DNA from: Parageobacillus caldoxylosilyticus NBRC 107762
Lineage (GTDB): Bacteria > Bacillota > Bacilli > Bacillales > Anoxybacillaceae
Length of the DNA: 38,251 nucleotides
Direction: 5' to 3'
Assembly: GCF_000632715.1 (NCBI RefSeq)
Contig: NZ_BAWO01000057.1
Coordinates: forward strand, 1-38,251
Positions within the stretch are counted from its first letter, which is position 1. Every line of letters starts with the position of its first letter. The notes under the pieces are model-generated. The model saw only the letters and a list, made by a program, of their open reading frames with translations, had not been told where the DNA came from and did no database searches. The position numbers and the translations under genes were made by a program. Of this stretch, positions 10,155 to 17,871 are shown piece after piece.

Positions 10155-11222
10155 ATGGGAAAACTGTTGGAAGTGAAAAATTTAGAGGTATCGTTTCAAA
10201 CATATGGTGGAGAAGTACAGGCTGTTCGTGGAGTGAGCTTCTATTTAAATAAGGGTGAAACATTAGCGATTGTAGGGGAATCAGGTTCTGGAAAAAGCGT
10301 CACTTCACAAACGATTATGCGTCTTATTCCTACTCCGCCTGGAAAAATAAAAAACGGTCAAATCCTATTTGATGGGGAAGATCTTGTCAAAAAAACGGAT
10401 AAAGAAATGGAACAAATTCGTGGAAGAGATATTGGAATGATTTTTCAAGATCCGATGACATCGCTCAATCCAACGATGAAAGTCGGACATCAAATTATGG
10501 AAGTGATCATGAAACATCAAAAGTTGCCTAAATCAGCGGCAAAAGAGCGGGCGATTGAATTACTGCGATTGGTTGGAATTCCAATGCCAGAAAAGCGTGT
10601 AAATCAATATCCGCATGAATTTTCTGGGGGGATGAGACAACGTGCGATGATTGCCATTGCTTTGGCTTCCAATCCGAAGTTATTAATTGCCGACGAACCA
10701 ACCACTGCTCTCGATGTAACCATTCAAGCGCAAATTTTAGAATTAATGAAAGATATACAGAAAAAAACAGGGACAGCCATTATTTTTATTACTCATGATT
10801 TAGGCGTAGTAGCCAACGTAGCTGATCGCGTTGCTGTGATGTATGCAGGGAAAATTGTTGAAATGGGAACGGTTGATGAAATTTTTTACGATCCGCGACA
10901 TCCATATACGTGGGGCTTGCTTGCTTCCATGCCAAGTCTTGATAGTGATGATAAGGCAGAGTTGGCATCGATTCCAGGATCGCCGCCGGATTTGACGAAT
11001 CCTCCAAAGGGAGATGCGTTTGCGCCACGTAATCCGTATGCGATGAAAATTGATTTTGAAATGGAACCGCCGTTGTTCCAAATTTCTGATACCCATTATG
11101 CGGCAACATGGCTGCTTCATCCGGATGCACCAAAAGTAGAGCCACCCGAAGCGGTAAAACGTCGATTACGCAAGCTCTCCACTAACTACCCTCAACCAAT
11201 TATTGTAAGGGAGAGTGAGTAA
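10155..11222 (+). CDS. oppD: oligopeptide ABC transporter ATPase OppD
   Basis: OppD is one of two ATPases driving peptide import. The 355-residue protein shows Walker A GESGSGKS (about 41-48), Q-loop [11 protein letters not shown], signature FSGGMRQR, Walker [13 protein letters not shown] and the switch His in ITHDLG. The C-terminal oligopeptide/dipeptide transporter extension follows ([20 protein letters not shown] and beyond). It starts 11 bases after oppC. Codon use is AT-leaning compared with the downstream half of oppF. Confidence 0.96.
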   Translation: MGKLLEVKNLEVSFQTYGGEVQAVRGVSFYLNKGETLAIVGESGSGKSVTSQTIMRLIPTPPGKIKNGQILFDGEDLVKKTDKEMEQIRGRDIGMIFQDPMTSLNPTMKVGHQIMEVIMKHQKLPKSAAKERAIELLRLVGIPMPEKRVNQYPHEFSGGMRQRAMIAIALASNPKLLIADEPTTALDVTIQAQILELMKDIQKKTGTAIIFITHDLGVVANVADRVAVMYAGKIVEMGTVDEIFYDPRHPYTWGLLASMPSLDSDDKAELASIPGSPPDLTNPPKGDAFAPRNPYAMKIDFEMEPPLFQISDTHYAATWLLHPDAPKVEPPEAVKRRLRKLSTNYPQPIIVRESE

Positions 11223-11223
11223 T

Positions 11224-12162
11224 ATGCCTGAAAAACAAAAGCTCATTGAAGTGAAAAATTTAAAACAATATTTTCCAGTGGGTGGCGGGAATGTCGTTAA
11301 AGCTGTAGATGGCGTTACCTTTGACATTTATAAAGGAGAAACACTTGGTCTTGTTGGGGAATCAGGTTGTGGTAAATCAACGACGGGACGGACGATTATC
11401 GGGCTATATAAGGCTACGGGCGGAGAAGTTCTTTTTAATGGTATCAATGTCCATGGCAAGCACTCAGCCAAAGAGTCAAAAGTATTAAAGCGAAAAATGC
11501 AAATGATTTTCCAAGACCCGTACGCGTCGCTTAATCCGCGCATGACCGTTGCGGATATTATCGCTGAAGGCATCGATATTCACGGTCTGGCGAAAACGAA
11601 AGAAGAGCGGATGCAGCGTGTATATGAGCTGCTTGAGACGGTCGGCTTAAACCGTGAACATGCCAACCGCTATCCGCATGAATTCTCCGGCGGCCAGCGC
11701 CAACGGATCGGGATTGCCCGCGCTCTAGCAGTGGAACCGGAGTTTATTATTGCCGATGAGCCAATCTCCGCGCTTGACGTGTCAATTCAGGCGCAAGTGG
11801 TGAATTTGATGAAAAAACTGCAGCGCGAAAAAGGATTGACGTATTTGTTTATCGCGCACGATTTGTCGATGGTCAAATACATTAGCGACCGCATTGGCGT
11901 AATGTATTTCGGCAAAATGGTCGAGCTTGCCGATGCGGAAGAATTGTACCGCAATCCAATTCATCCATACACAAAAGCGCTCTTATCGGCAATTCCGCTT
12001 CCTGACCCGGAAACGGAACGGACGCGGAAACGGATTATTTACGACCCGTCACAGCATAATTATAAAGAAGGGGAAGAGCTGGAATTCCGCGAAATTACCC
12101 CAGGTCATTTCGTATTATGCTCAGAGGCGGAATATAAAACATATCAATCGATGTATAAATAA
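11224..12162 (+). CDS. oppF: oligopeptide ABC transporter ATPase OppF
   Basis: OppF is the partner ATPase of OppD. The 312-residue protein has Walker [11 protein letters not shown]-loop [11 protein letters not shown], signature FSGGQRQR, Walker [13 protein letters not shown] and switch His in IAHDLS, then the family C-terminal extension ([17 protein letters not shown]). I prefer the ATG at 11224, ten bases after AAGGGAG (11207-11213); a GTG at 11215 sits on top of that ribosome site. The start overlaps the oppD end closely (stop at 11220-11222). Third-position GC rises sharply within this gene, near 11400-11520. A terminator follows the stop. Confidence 0.96.
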   Translation: MPEKQKLIEVKNLKQYFPVGGGNVVKAVDGVTFDIYKGETLGLVGESGCGKSTTGRTIIGLYKATGGEVLFNGINVHGKHSAKESKVLKRKMQMIFQDPYASLNPRMTVADIIAEGIDIHGLAKTKEERMQRVYELLETVGLNREHANRYPHEFSGGQRQRIGIARALAVEPEFIIADEPISALDVSIQAQVVNLMKKLQREKGLTYLFIAHDLSMVKYISDRIGVMYFGKMVELADAEELYRNPIHPYTKALLSAIPLPDPETERTRKRIIYDPSQHNYKEGEELEFREITPGHFVLCSEAEYKTYQSMYK

Positions 12163-12195
12163 AACGATCTCAGCTTAAGAGATCGTTTTATTTTT
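12161..12195 (+). terminator. terminator of the opp operon
   Basis: AAAACGATCTC (12161-12171) pairs with GAGATCGTTTT (12179-12189) over 11 base pairs, followed by ATTTTT. The stem starts inside the oppF stop region and overlaps the stop codon of the minus-strand gene at 12175. Confidence 0.88.
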
Positions 12196-12369
12196 GCCGC
12201 CGACGAGATTCCAGCCGCTTTGTATATATTTTGATTCGTTGACGTGTTCTTTTCGTTTTGAACCGCCGAAAATGCGTTCACCAATGCCGTTCGCAATGAC
12301 CCCCATTAATGCAGTAATTCCGACGATCAATACGGAAGTGATGATGAAATCGATAAAATATTGCGCCAT
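12175..12369 (-). CDS. small single-span membrane protein, unassigned
   Basis: This 64-residue protein has one strong membrane span at about 5-27 (FIDFIITSVLIVGITALMGVI) and a basic C-terminal tail (GGSKRKEHVNESKY). The ATG has a clear AAGGAG ribosome site, and a promoter TTCCAA-17-TACAAT lies upstream on the minus strand at 12429-12401. It faces oppF, and its stop codon falls inside the opp terminator stem. I do not recognise a named family; the expression signals and clean topology support a real gene. Confidence 0.7.
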   Translation of the reverse strand: MAQYFIDFIITSVLIVGITALMGVIANGIGERIFGGSKRKEHVNESKYIQSGWNLVGGKNKTIS

Positions 12370-12400
12370 TGCTCCTTCCCCCTTCAGTCGTTCTAATTTT

Positions 12401-12429
12401 ATTGTAGAGGATTTTTCTGTTTATTGGAA
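12401..12429 (-). promoter_or_regulatory. promoter of the small membrane protein at 12175-12369
   Basis: On the minus strand, TTCCAA (12429-12424), 17 bases, TACAAT (12406-12401). The predicted start is about 25 bases before the ATG at 12369. Confidence 0.55.
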
Positions 12430-12467
12430 GAAGCGGTGAAAATTAAGTAAGAAAATAAGGGACTTTT

Positions 12468-12496
12468 TTGAAAAACTATATCTTTATTTATATATT
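12468..12496 (+). promoter_or_regulatory. promoter of the structured RNA / spxA leader
   Basis: TTGAAA (12468-12473), 17-base spacer, TATATT (12491-12496) is a good sigma-A promoter with a start near 12503. A TATAAT at 12502-12507 could be an alternative -10 but has no good -35 partner. The transcript would run through the folded element into spxA. Confidence 0.65.
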
Positions 12497-12540
12497 TATT
12501 GTATAATATATCATGTTAGACTAATTTTAAATTGGATAAC

Positions 12541-12760
12541 GAAAGCCCGTGGCTGGAGCCATCGGGATGAAGTGAGGATCGGTTTTGAACCGAGCCGACA
12601 GGACGCGCAGCACCAACGAGGTGTTTGTCCATGAAAGTCCAGTGGAACCAGAGTGACCGTCTACACGAAGATGTAGAAAAAACTCCTTTGGACGCTAGAA
12701 CCTGCCGATTTCTATCGTGCAGAGGTTCCGTGCACAATGGATAGCTAGTTCGTTCTGTTG
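12541..12760 (+). ncRNA. unassigned highly structured RNA element upstream of spxA
   Basis: About 220 bases between a good promoter and spxA show dense nested pairing and no convincing reading frame. Helices seen: CCCG/CGGG enclosing GGCT/AGCC (12546-12566); TCGGTT/AACCGA (12579-12593); GGAC/GTCC enclosing CACC/GGTG (12601-12630); GTCCA/TGGAC (12637-12693) enclosing GAGT/ACTC and CTACA/TGTAG; and CTATC-GTGCA/TGCAC-GATAG (12712-12744) inside CTAG/CTAG. GAACCT (12698-12703) can pair with AGGTTC (12723-12728) in the loop of the last hairpin, making a pseudoknot. It does not match the T-box, RNase P, lysine, cobalamin, M-box or glmS patterns I know. It may be a leader of spxA or an orphan mobile-element RNA of the omega/HEARO type; neither is shown. 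Confidence 0.7.
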
Positions 12761-12803
12761 GTATAGAAGACAAGGTGATCCTTGTTGAAAGGGAGTGAGA
12801 TAG

Positions 12804-13202
12804 ATGGTGAAATTGTATATTTCGCCAAGTTGCACGTCATGCCGGAAAGCAAAAGCATGGCTGGAAAAACATAATATTCCTTATGTTGAACGCAATATTT
12901 TCTCCGAACCGTTAACGATTGAGGAGATTAAAGAAATTTTACGTATGACAGAAACGGGAACCGACGAGATTATTTCAACACGATCAAAAGTATTTCAAAA
13001 GCTGAATATAAATCTTGAAACATTGCCGCTTCAAGATTTATATGAGCTAATTCAAAAAAATCCAGGAATTTTGCGGAGACCGATTATTATCGATGAAAAA
13101 CGGCTTCAAGTCGGCTACAACGAAGATGAAATTCGCCGCTTCTTGCCGCGCAAAGTGCGGGCATATCAGCTTCGCCAAGCGCAGCGGCTTGTTAACGAAT
13201 AA
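12804..13202 (+). CDS. spxA: Spx, redox-responsive RNA polymerase-binding regulator
   Basis: Spx binds the alpha subunit C-terminal domain of RNA polymerase and switches on thiol- and heat-stress genes while interfering with activator-dependent ones such as ComA targets. The 132-residue ArsC-like protein has the redox switch Cys10-Thr-Ser-Cys13 and the RRPIIID segment near residue 92. ClpXP normally degrades it, using the adaptor YjbH, which is also encoded in this window. The ATG is preceded by aaagggag. The leader holds the structured RNA described above. A 13-base-pair terminator follows. Confidence 0.97.
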   Translation: MVKLYISPSCTSCRKAKAWLEKHNIPYVERNIFSEPLTIEEIKEILRMTETGTDEIISTRSKVFQKLNINLETLPLQDLYELIQKNPGILRRPIIIDEKRLQVGYNEDEIRRFLPRKVRAYQLRQAQRLVNE

Positions 13203-13210
13203 GGAGAATC

Positions 13211-13245
13211 AACTTCTACATGGTCCGCCATGTAGAAGTTTTTTA
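13211..13245 (+). terminator. terminator of spxA
   Basis: AACTTCTACATGG (13211-13223) pairs perfectly with 13228-13240 around a TCCG loop, followed by TTTTAT. Confidence 0.9.
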
Positions 13246-13275
13246 TCATCTCCGGAATTTAGCAACGAATTCGGT

Positions 13276-13944
13276 TTAGGTCCAGCGGTGAAACCTGCGC
13301 CGATTAATCATGAAACCAAGCAGTACGGTCACCCCGGCCGTAACAAACGGAAATACTGGTTTCCATGCGAAAGCACTGTCATATAAATGGCGGATTTGCT
13401 GTTCGGCCGTGATCATTTTCCCGGCAGTATAGGCCAACAACGCTCCGCCGATGTAAATAAGGAAGGAGTAACGTTCCATCGCATAAAGAATGAGTTTGCT
13501 GCCTAAAATGATAATAGGAACAGAAAACAAGAAGCCAAAGACCACGAGGGAAGCATGGCCTTGAGCAGCTCCAGCGATCGCGATCACATTATCCAACCCC
13601 ATGACTACATCGGCTATTACAATTGTCTGTATCGCCTTCCAAAGCGATGTTTCCGATTTAATCGATGCATGTGTTTCTTCTTTTTGAACGAGCAGCCTTA
13701 AGGAGATCCAAAGCAAAATACAACCGCCAATTAGCTGTAAAAAAGGAATTTTTAATAACATTACCACCATGATCGTCAGAAGTATACGAACGAAAATGGC
13801 CAGCGCTGTACCAAGAACAATCGCGATATTTCGCTTTTGTTCCGGCAGCTTTCGGCTTGCCAACGCGATGACCACAGCATTGTCCCCACCGAGGATAACA
13901 TCAATGCCAATGATGAGCAGAATGGAGATCACATATTCGTCCAT
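13276..13944 (-). CDS. yjbE: TerC-family membrane protein YjbE
   Basis: TerC proteins are polytopic membrane proteins linked to metal (manganese) efflux and to metalation of exported proteins. The 222-residue protein has the two family motifs: GIDVILGGDNAVVIALASR near the N-terminus and VIADVVMGLDNVIAIAGAAQG in the middle, whose Asp and Asn residues are the likely metal ligands. About seven hydrophobic segments are visible. I choose the ATG at 13944 (MDEYVIS), which has GAGGG upstream and matches the start of YjbE; an ATG at 13965 has no ribosome site. No manganese (yybP-ykoY) riboswitch pattern is visible upstream. Confidence 0.88.
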   Translation of the reverse strand: MDEYVISILLIIGIDVILGGDNAVVIALASRKLPEQKRNIAIVLGTALAIFVRILLTIMVVMLLKIPFLQLIGGCILLWISLRLLVQKEETHASIKSETSLWKAIQTIVIADVVMGLDNVIAIAGAAQGHASLVVFGFLFSVPIIILGSKLILYAMERYSFLIYIGGALLAYTAGKMITAEQQIRHLYDSAFAWKPVFPFVTAGVTVLLGFMINRRRFHRWT

Positions 13945-14069
13945 TTCGCGTGTCCCTCGTTTCATTTGTTTTCATCATCATTATAGTAGGACAGGGTGTA
14001 TTTCATGCCCAATTTTTAAAAATGCGTTTTTTTGTTTCCCTTCTTTCGCTTTTTATCATAAAATAAAAG

Positions 14070-14088
14070 TACAAGACATAATCTTGTA
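14070..14088 (+). promoter_or_regulatory. inverted repeat upstream of mecA
   Basis: TACAAGA (14070-14076), five bases cataa, TCTTGTA (14082-14088) is a perfect 7+7 inverted repeat about 70 bases before the mecA start. It could be an operator or an RNA hairpin. No T run follows, so it is not a terminator. The regulator is unknown. Confidence 0.45.
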
Positions 14089-14157
14089 TTTAAATAGAAT
14101 TTTTGGGGGTAAAAATCCCTTCAATTTTATTCTTTTTCAGAAGGGAGAGTTCGGCAG

Positions 14158-14844
14158 GTGGAAATAGAACGCATTAATGAATATACCGTTAAATTTTATA
14201 TTTCTTATGTTGATATAGAAGAGCGCGGTTTTGACCGCGAAGAAATTTGGTATAACCGTGAGCGCAGTGAAGAATTATTTTGGGAAATGATGGATGAAGT
14301 CCATAGTGAAGGGGATTTTTCCCTTGATGGCCCTCTTTGGATCCAGGTGCAGGCGTTAGAGAAAGGATTAGAAGTTTTGGTGACGAAAGCGCAGTTATCA
14401 AAAGATGGAAGCAAGCTGGAACTTCCGCTTCCAGAGGACAAATTGCGTGATTTTTCCGTTCCGGTTGATGAAAAAATTGAGGAGATTTTGGATCACCATT
14501 TCCATATTTCGCGCGGCGATGAGTCGTTTGCGGATAAGGACGACCATGAAGTTCTCCAGTTTACCATTTGTTTCAAAGATATCGAAGACGTCATTGCCCT
14601 AGCCCATCGTGCTGATTTTACAGGACTTGTCAACCATCTTTTCCAATTTGAAGAACGTTACTATTTGTTTGTGCAATTTAACGAAGAAGATTATACAGAA
14701 CATGAGATTGACAATATACTCAGCTTGCTTTTAGAATATGGAACGGATTCGCAAGTAACCATTTACCGTTTAGAGGAATATGGGAAAGAAGTCATTCGTG
14801 ACAATGCTTTAGAGACGCTTAAAACATGCTTTCCATTGAAATAG
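14158..14844 (+). CDS. mecA: adaptor protein MecA
   Basis: MecA is the adaptor that assembles ClpC and delivers substrates such as ComK to ClpCP, linking competence to proteolysis. The 228-residue protein has the conserved N-terminal substrate-binding domain (MEIERINEYTVKFYISY, FDREEIWYNRERSEELFWEMMDEVH), a charged linker near 95-125, and the C-terminal ClpC-binding domain (FEERYYLFVQF, LLLEYGTDSQVTIYRLEEYGK). It starts at a GTG with gaagggagag upstream. A terminator follows. It is a regulatory adaptor, not the staphylococcal beta-lactam-resistance mecA. Confidence 0.96.
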   Translation: MEIERINEYTVKFYISYVDIEERGFDREEIWYNRERSEELFWEMMDEVHSEGDFSLDGPLWIQVQALEKGLEVLVTKAQLSKDGSKLELPLPEDKLRDFSVPVDEKIEEILDHHFHISRGDESFADKDDHEVLQFTICFKDIEDVIALAHRADFTGLVNHLFQFEERYYLFVQFNEEDYTEHEIDNILSLLLEYGTDSQVTIYRLEEYGKEVIRDNALETLKTCFPLK

Positions 14845-14863
14845 TTGCACCTGAAAAGTAGCC

Positions 14864-14895
14864 GCCGATTTCGCTGTTGGAAATCGGCGTTTTCT
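14864..14895 (+). terminator. terminator of mecA
   Basis: GCCGATTTC (14864-14872) pairs with GAAATCGGC (14880-14888), followed by GTTTTCT. Confidence 0.8.
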
Positions 14896-14928
14896 CCGCT
14901 ATAATGCTTAAAGTAGGTAGGGGGAACT

Positions 14929-16440
14929 TTGTTGAGAAACGCGTTAAGGGTTGTTATTTTTGCGTCAATAGTAGCAATTTTTTTATTTTTGACGAAAAAT
15001 TATTGGGAAGAAAGGCTACTTGGCGTTTTAAGTGTGTTCATTTCTTGTTCGGTCGTTTTTATCGCTTTTGTTATTTCGTTAGAAAATCGCAAGCCGGCCC
15101 AGACGATTGCCTGGCTTGCTGTGTTAGGAAGCTTTCCGCTTGTTGGTTTTTTGTTTTATTTATTATTTGGAAGGAATTACTGGCAACAGCGCCGTTTTAA
15201 AAAGAAAGCCGAATTTGATGAAGAGACATTCTTAAAATTTCAAGAGCAGACAAAATGGAACATCACACGGTTGCCAATTGCGGAGCATCAGCGACCATTG
15301 CTTTATCTTGCATATCATATTGGAAAAAGTCCTGTTTCTCTCGCTTCCAAAACGAAGGTGCTGACGAATGGACAAGAAACTTTTTCTACCATTTTTGACG
15401 AGCTGAAAAAAGCGAAACACCATATTCATTTGGAATATTATATTGTCCGTCATGATGAAGTAGGACAAGAACTAAAAAAGGTTTTAATGGAAAAAGCCCG
15501 ACAAGGAGTACAAATCCGGTTTCTTTATGATGCCGTTGGCAGCTGGAAATTGTCGAAAACCTATATTCAAGAGCTGCGTGATGCGGGAGTAGAAATGATT
15601 CCTTTTTCGCCGGTTCGCCTCCCATTTTTAAACAATAAAATAAATTTTCGTAACCATCGGAAAATTATCGTTATTGATGGGACGGTTGGTTTTGTCGGCG
15701 GTTTAAACATCGGTGATGAATATTTAGGCAAAAACAAATATTTTGGTTTTTGGCGTGATACGCATTTATGGATTCGCGGAGAAGCGGTGCGGACGCTGCA
15801 GCTTATTTTTTTGCAAGACTGGTATTATATGACCGAAGAAAAATTATTTACCCCAGAATACTTATCACCTGAACTAGTTCATTACGAAGGCCAAGGAGGG
15901 GTTCAATTAATCGCCGGGGGACCGGACCAAAAATGGGAGGTTATCAAGCACTTATATTTTGCGATGATTACGTCAGCACAACGGTCGATTTGGATTGCCT
16001 CCCCGTACTTTGTTCCTGATGAGGACATTTTAACGGCGTTAAAAGTTGCCGCCTTAAGCGGCATCGATGTCCGTATTTTAGCGCCAAAGCGGCCGGATAA
16101 AAAGCTTGTCTTTTATGCTTCCAGATCTTATTTTCCGGAGTTGTTGGAAGCTGGTGTAAAAATTTATGAATATGAGAAAGGATTTTTGCACAGTAAAGTG
16201 ATGATCGTTGATGGCGAGCTGGCGTCCATCGGCACAGCGAATATGGATATGCGCAGCTTTCATCTGAATTTTGAGATCAATGCGTTTTTATACCATACCG
16301 ATAGCACGAACAAGCTGGTCGCTGATTTTATGGAAGATTTAAACGATGCCAATGAAATCGATTATAAAGTATTCCAGCAGCGTCCATTATCGATTCGCGT
16401 CGTCGAATCGATATCACGGCTGTTGTCGCCTTTGTTGTAA
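14929..16440 (+). CDS. cls: cardiolipin synthase
   Basis: Cls joins two phosphatidylglycerol molecules into cardiolipin at the membrane. The 503-residue phospholipase D-superfamily enzyme has two N-terminal membrane spans (about 5-22 and 28-50), a third hydrophobic stretch at about 60-80, and two HKD motifs: HRKIIVIDGTVGFVGG in the first half and HSKVMIVDGELASIGTANMD in the second. It starts at TTG 14929 with a second TTG next to it and a GGTAGGGGG ribosome site; no ATG offers a better start. Its place between mecA and coiA is not seen in B. subtilis 168, so this is a lineage-specific insertion. Confidence 0.95.
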   Translation: MLRNALRVVIFASIVAIFLFLTKNYWEERLLGVLSVFISCSVVFIAFVISLENRKPAQTIAWLAVLGSFPLVGFLFYLLFGRNYWQQRRFKKKAEFDEETFLKFQEQTKWNITRLPIAEHQRPLLYLAYHIGKSPVSLASKTKVLTNGQETFSTIFDELKKAKHHIHLEYYIVRHDEVGQELKKVLMEKARQGVQIRFLYDAVGSWKLSKTYIQELRDAGVEMIPFSPVRLPFLNNKINFRNHRKIIVIDGTVGFVGGLNIGDEYLGKNKYFGFWRDTHLWIRGEAVRTLQLIFLQDWYYMTEEKLFTPEYLSPELVHYEGQGGVQLIAGGPDQKWEVIKHLYFAMITSAQRSIWIASPYFVPDEDILTALKVAALSGIDVRILAPKRPDKKLVFYASRSYFPELLEAGVKIYEYEKGFLHSKVMIVDGELASIGTANMDMRSFHLNFEINAFLYHTDSTNKLVADFMEDLNDANEIDYKVFQQRPLSIRVVESISRLLSPLL

Positions 16441-16448
16441 ACATGCGC

Positions 16449-16473
16449 CCGGGTGATGCCCCGGTTTTTTTTT
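16449..16473 (+). terminator. terminator of cls
   Basis: A short GC stem, CCGGG (16449-16453) with CCCGG (16460-16464), is followed by nine T. It lies about 10 bases after the cls stop. Confidence 0.82.
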
Positions 16474-16548
16474 ATTCGACGATAGGAAAAACCGCCGCTT
16501 TTGTCGAAATATTCACCATATCCCATAATGCGAAAGGATGTGCCCGCT

Positions 16549-17790
16549 TTGCTGATTGCCATGCTGCAAAATGGGGAAATGGTTTCATTAGCAGGAAGAT
16601 GGGCAAAAGAAAGACTGATTCAGTTAAAGAAAAGAGAAACGTTCTTTTGCCCCGCGTGCCGGCAGGAAGTGGTATTAAAGCTCGGCAATCACCGTATTCC
16701 GCATTTTGCCCATAAAAAAGGCACGGCTTGTCCGTACGAACATGAACCAGAGTCCGCCCGCCATGTAACCGGAAAATTAGATTTATTTGCCTGGATTAAG
16801 CGACAGGGCATACCGGTCAAATTGGAGCCATATTTGCCATCGACGCAGCAGCGGCCGGATATTTTGGTTCAGTATCGCCATCATATTTATGCCTTGGAAT
16901 ATCAATGTTCTACGATTAGTGAACCGCTGTTTCAAAAACGCAACCACGCTTATCGCCTGGCAGGAATTCGTCCAATTTGGATCCTCGGCGCCCACCATTT
17001 GCGCTACCAGTCCAACATGCCCCGCTATGTTTCCATCTCCCGCTTTCAATGGATGTTTGCTCATCATTTTCCGTTTATTCCCCGCCCGCTTCTTTTTTAC
17101 TACTGTCCGCATACCAAACGGCTTACCCGCCTCGTTCGCCTTATTCCGCTATCCGTTCGCCATGCATTTGCCATTCCGCTCGTTTTCCCGTTACATTCGC
17201 TTTCGTTCTCCGATTTGCTTTTTTCTTCTGCGGATTTGCTGCCACCGTCATTTTGGGACGAGTGGCTCCATCATAAAAAGCAATGGCGGCTTACGTTTAC
17301 TTTATATCCAAATAAAACAACAAGGTTGATTTGTGCCGATTTTTACCGTTTTGGCATCATTCCTTCCCTTTTTCCCACCGAAGCAGGCTGGCCGCTTCAC
17401 CATGGCTATTTGTTGGAAACACCGCCGTTTATTTGGCAAACGTACGTGCTGATTCCATTGCTGCGATCGGAAGGGCGGACTGTCACGCTCCACTCCATTT
17501 ATCGCTTTATCGAGGAAAAAATAAGGACAGGGCGGGTTGCACTCCGCGTGCTGCCGCTTGCCACAGGACAGCGCTATACACAGGCGGTTTATGAGTATTT
17601 GCAATTGCTTGCGGGGCTGGGCTATATCCAGTGGAAAAACCGCCATGCGATCCGTTTCGTAAAACCGCTTACGTTTCCGACAACCATGGATGAAGTGATA
17701 AAGCAAGACAAGCAGATGGCCGAACAAATAAAAATGATGCCGTCGCTTCGCGATTATGTATGGAAGCTGGAACTGAAGCACTGGTCGTAA
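16549..17790 (+). CDS. coiA: competence protein CoiA
   Basis: CoiA acts during genetic transformation in Firmicutes and contains a predicted PD-(D/E)xK nuclease-like core. The 413-residue protein has an N-terminal CPAC zinc-ribbon-like motif (with a later Cys in the CPYEHEP segment), HFAHKKG, and the nuclease core RPDILVQYRHHIYALEYQCS. It is somewhat longer than B. subtilis CoiA. I choose TTG 16549: it lies 11 bases after AAAGG (16533-16537) and gives a start (Met-Leu-Ile-Ala-Met) that aligns with the family start. GTG 16540 is too close to that site. A competence locus here fits MecA and Spx nearby. Confidence 0.88.
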   Translation: MLIAMLQNGEMVSLAGRWAKERLIQLKKRETFFCPACRQEVVLKLGNHRIPHFAHKKGTACPYEHEPESARHVTGKLDLFAWIKRQGIPVKLEPYLPSTQQRPDILVQYRHHIYALEYQCSTISEPLFQKRNHAYRLAGIRPIWILGAHHLRYQSNMPRYVSISRFQWMFAHHFPFIPRPLLFYYCPHTKRLTRLVRLIPLSVRHAFAIPLVFPLHSLSFSDLLFSSADLLPPSFWDEWLHHKKQWRLTFTLYPNKTTRLICADFYRFGIIPSLFPTEAGWPLHHGYLLETPPFIWQTYVLIPLLRSEGRTVTLHSIYRFIEEKIRTGRVALRVLPLATGQRYTQAVYEYLQLLAGLGYIQWKNRHAIRFVKPLTFPTTMDEVIKQDKQMAEQIKMMPSLRDYVWKLELKHWS

Positions 17791-17841
17791 ACATTTATTT
17801 TTGAAAACAGGAAATGATAGTAAAAAAGCGAATATGATGTA

Positions 17842-17850
17842 TGATATAAT
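17842..17850 (+). promoter_or_regulatory. extended -10 promoter of pepF
   Basis: TGATATAAT is a perfect extended -10 element (TGnTATAAT). No good -35 is visible, which is usual for extended -10 promoters. The predicted leader is only about 15 bases, just enough for the AAAGGAGG ribosome site. Confidence 0.6.
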
Positions 17851-17871
17851 TTTCCAAAGGAGGTTGACAAA

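Noticed and set aside
12516-12773. Minus-strand frame of 85 residues over the structured RNA
   Set aside because: Explained by the paired, GC-richer RNA element on the plus strand; no ribosome site on the minus strand.
14877-15200. 107-residue frame at the start of cls
   Set aside because: It is another frame of the cls gene, which has both HKD motifs.
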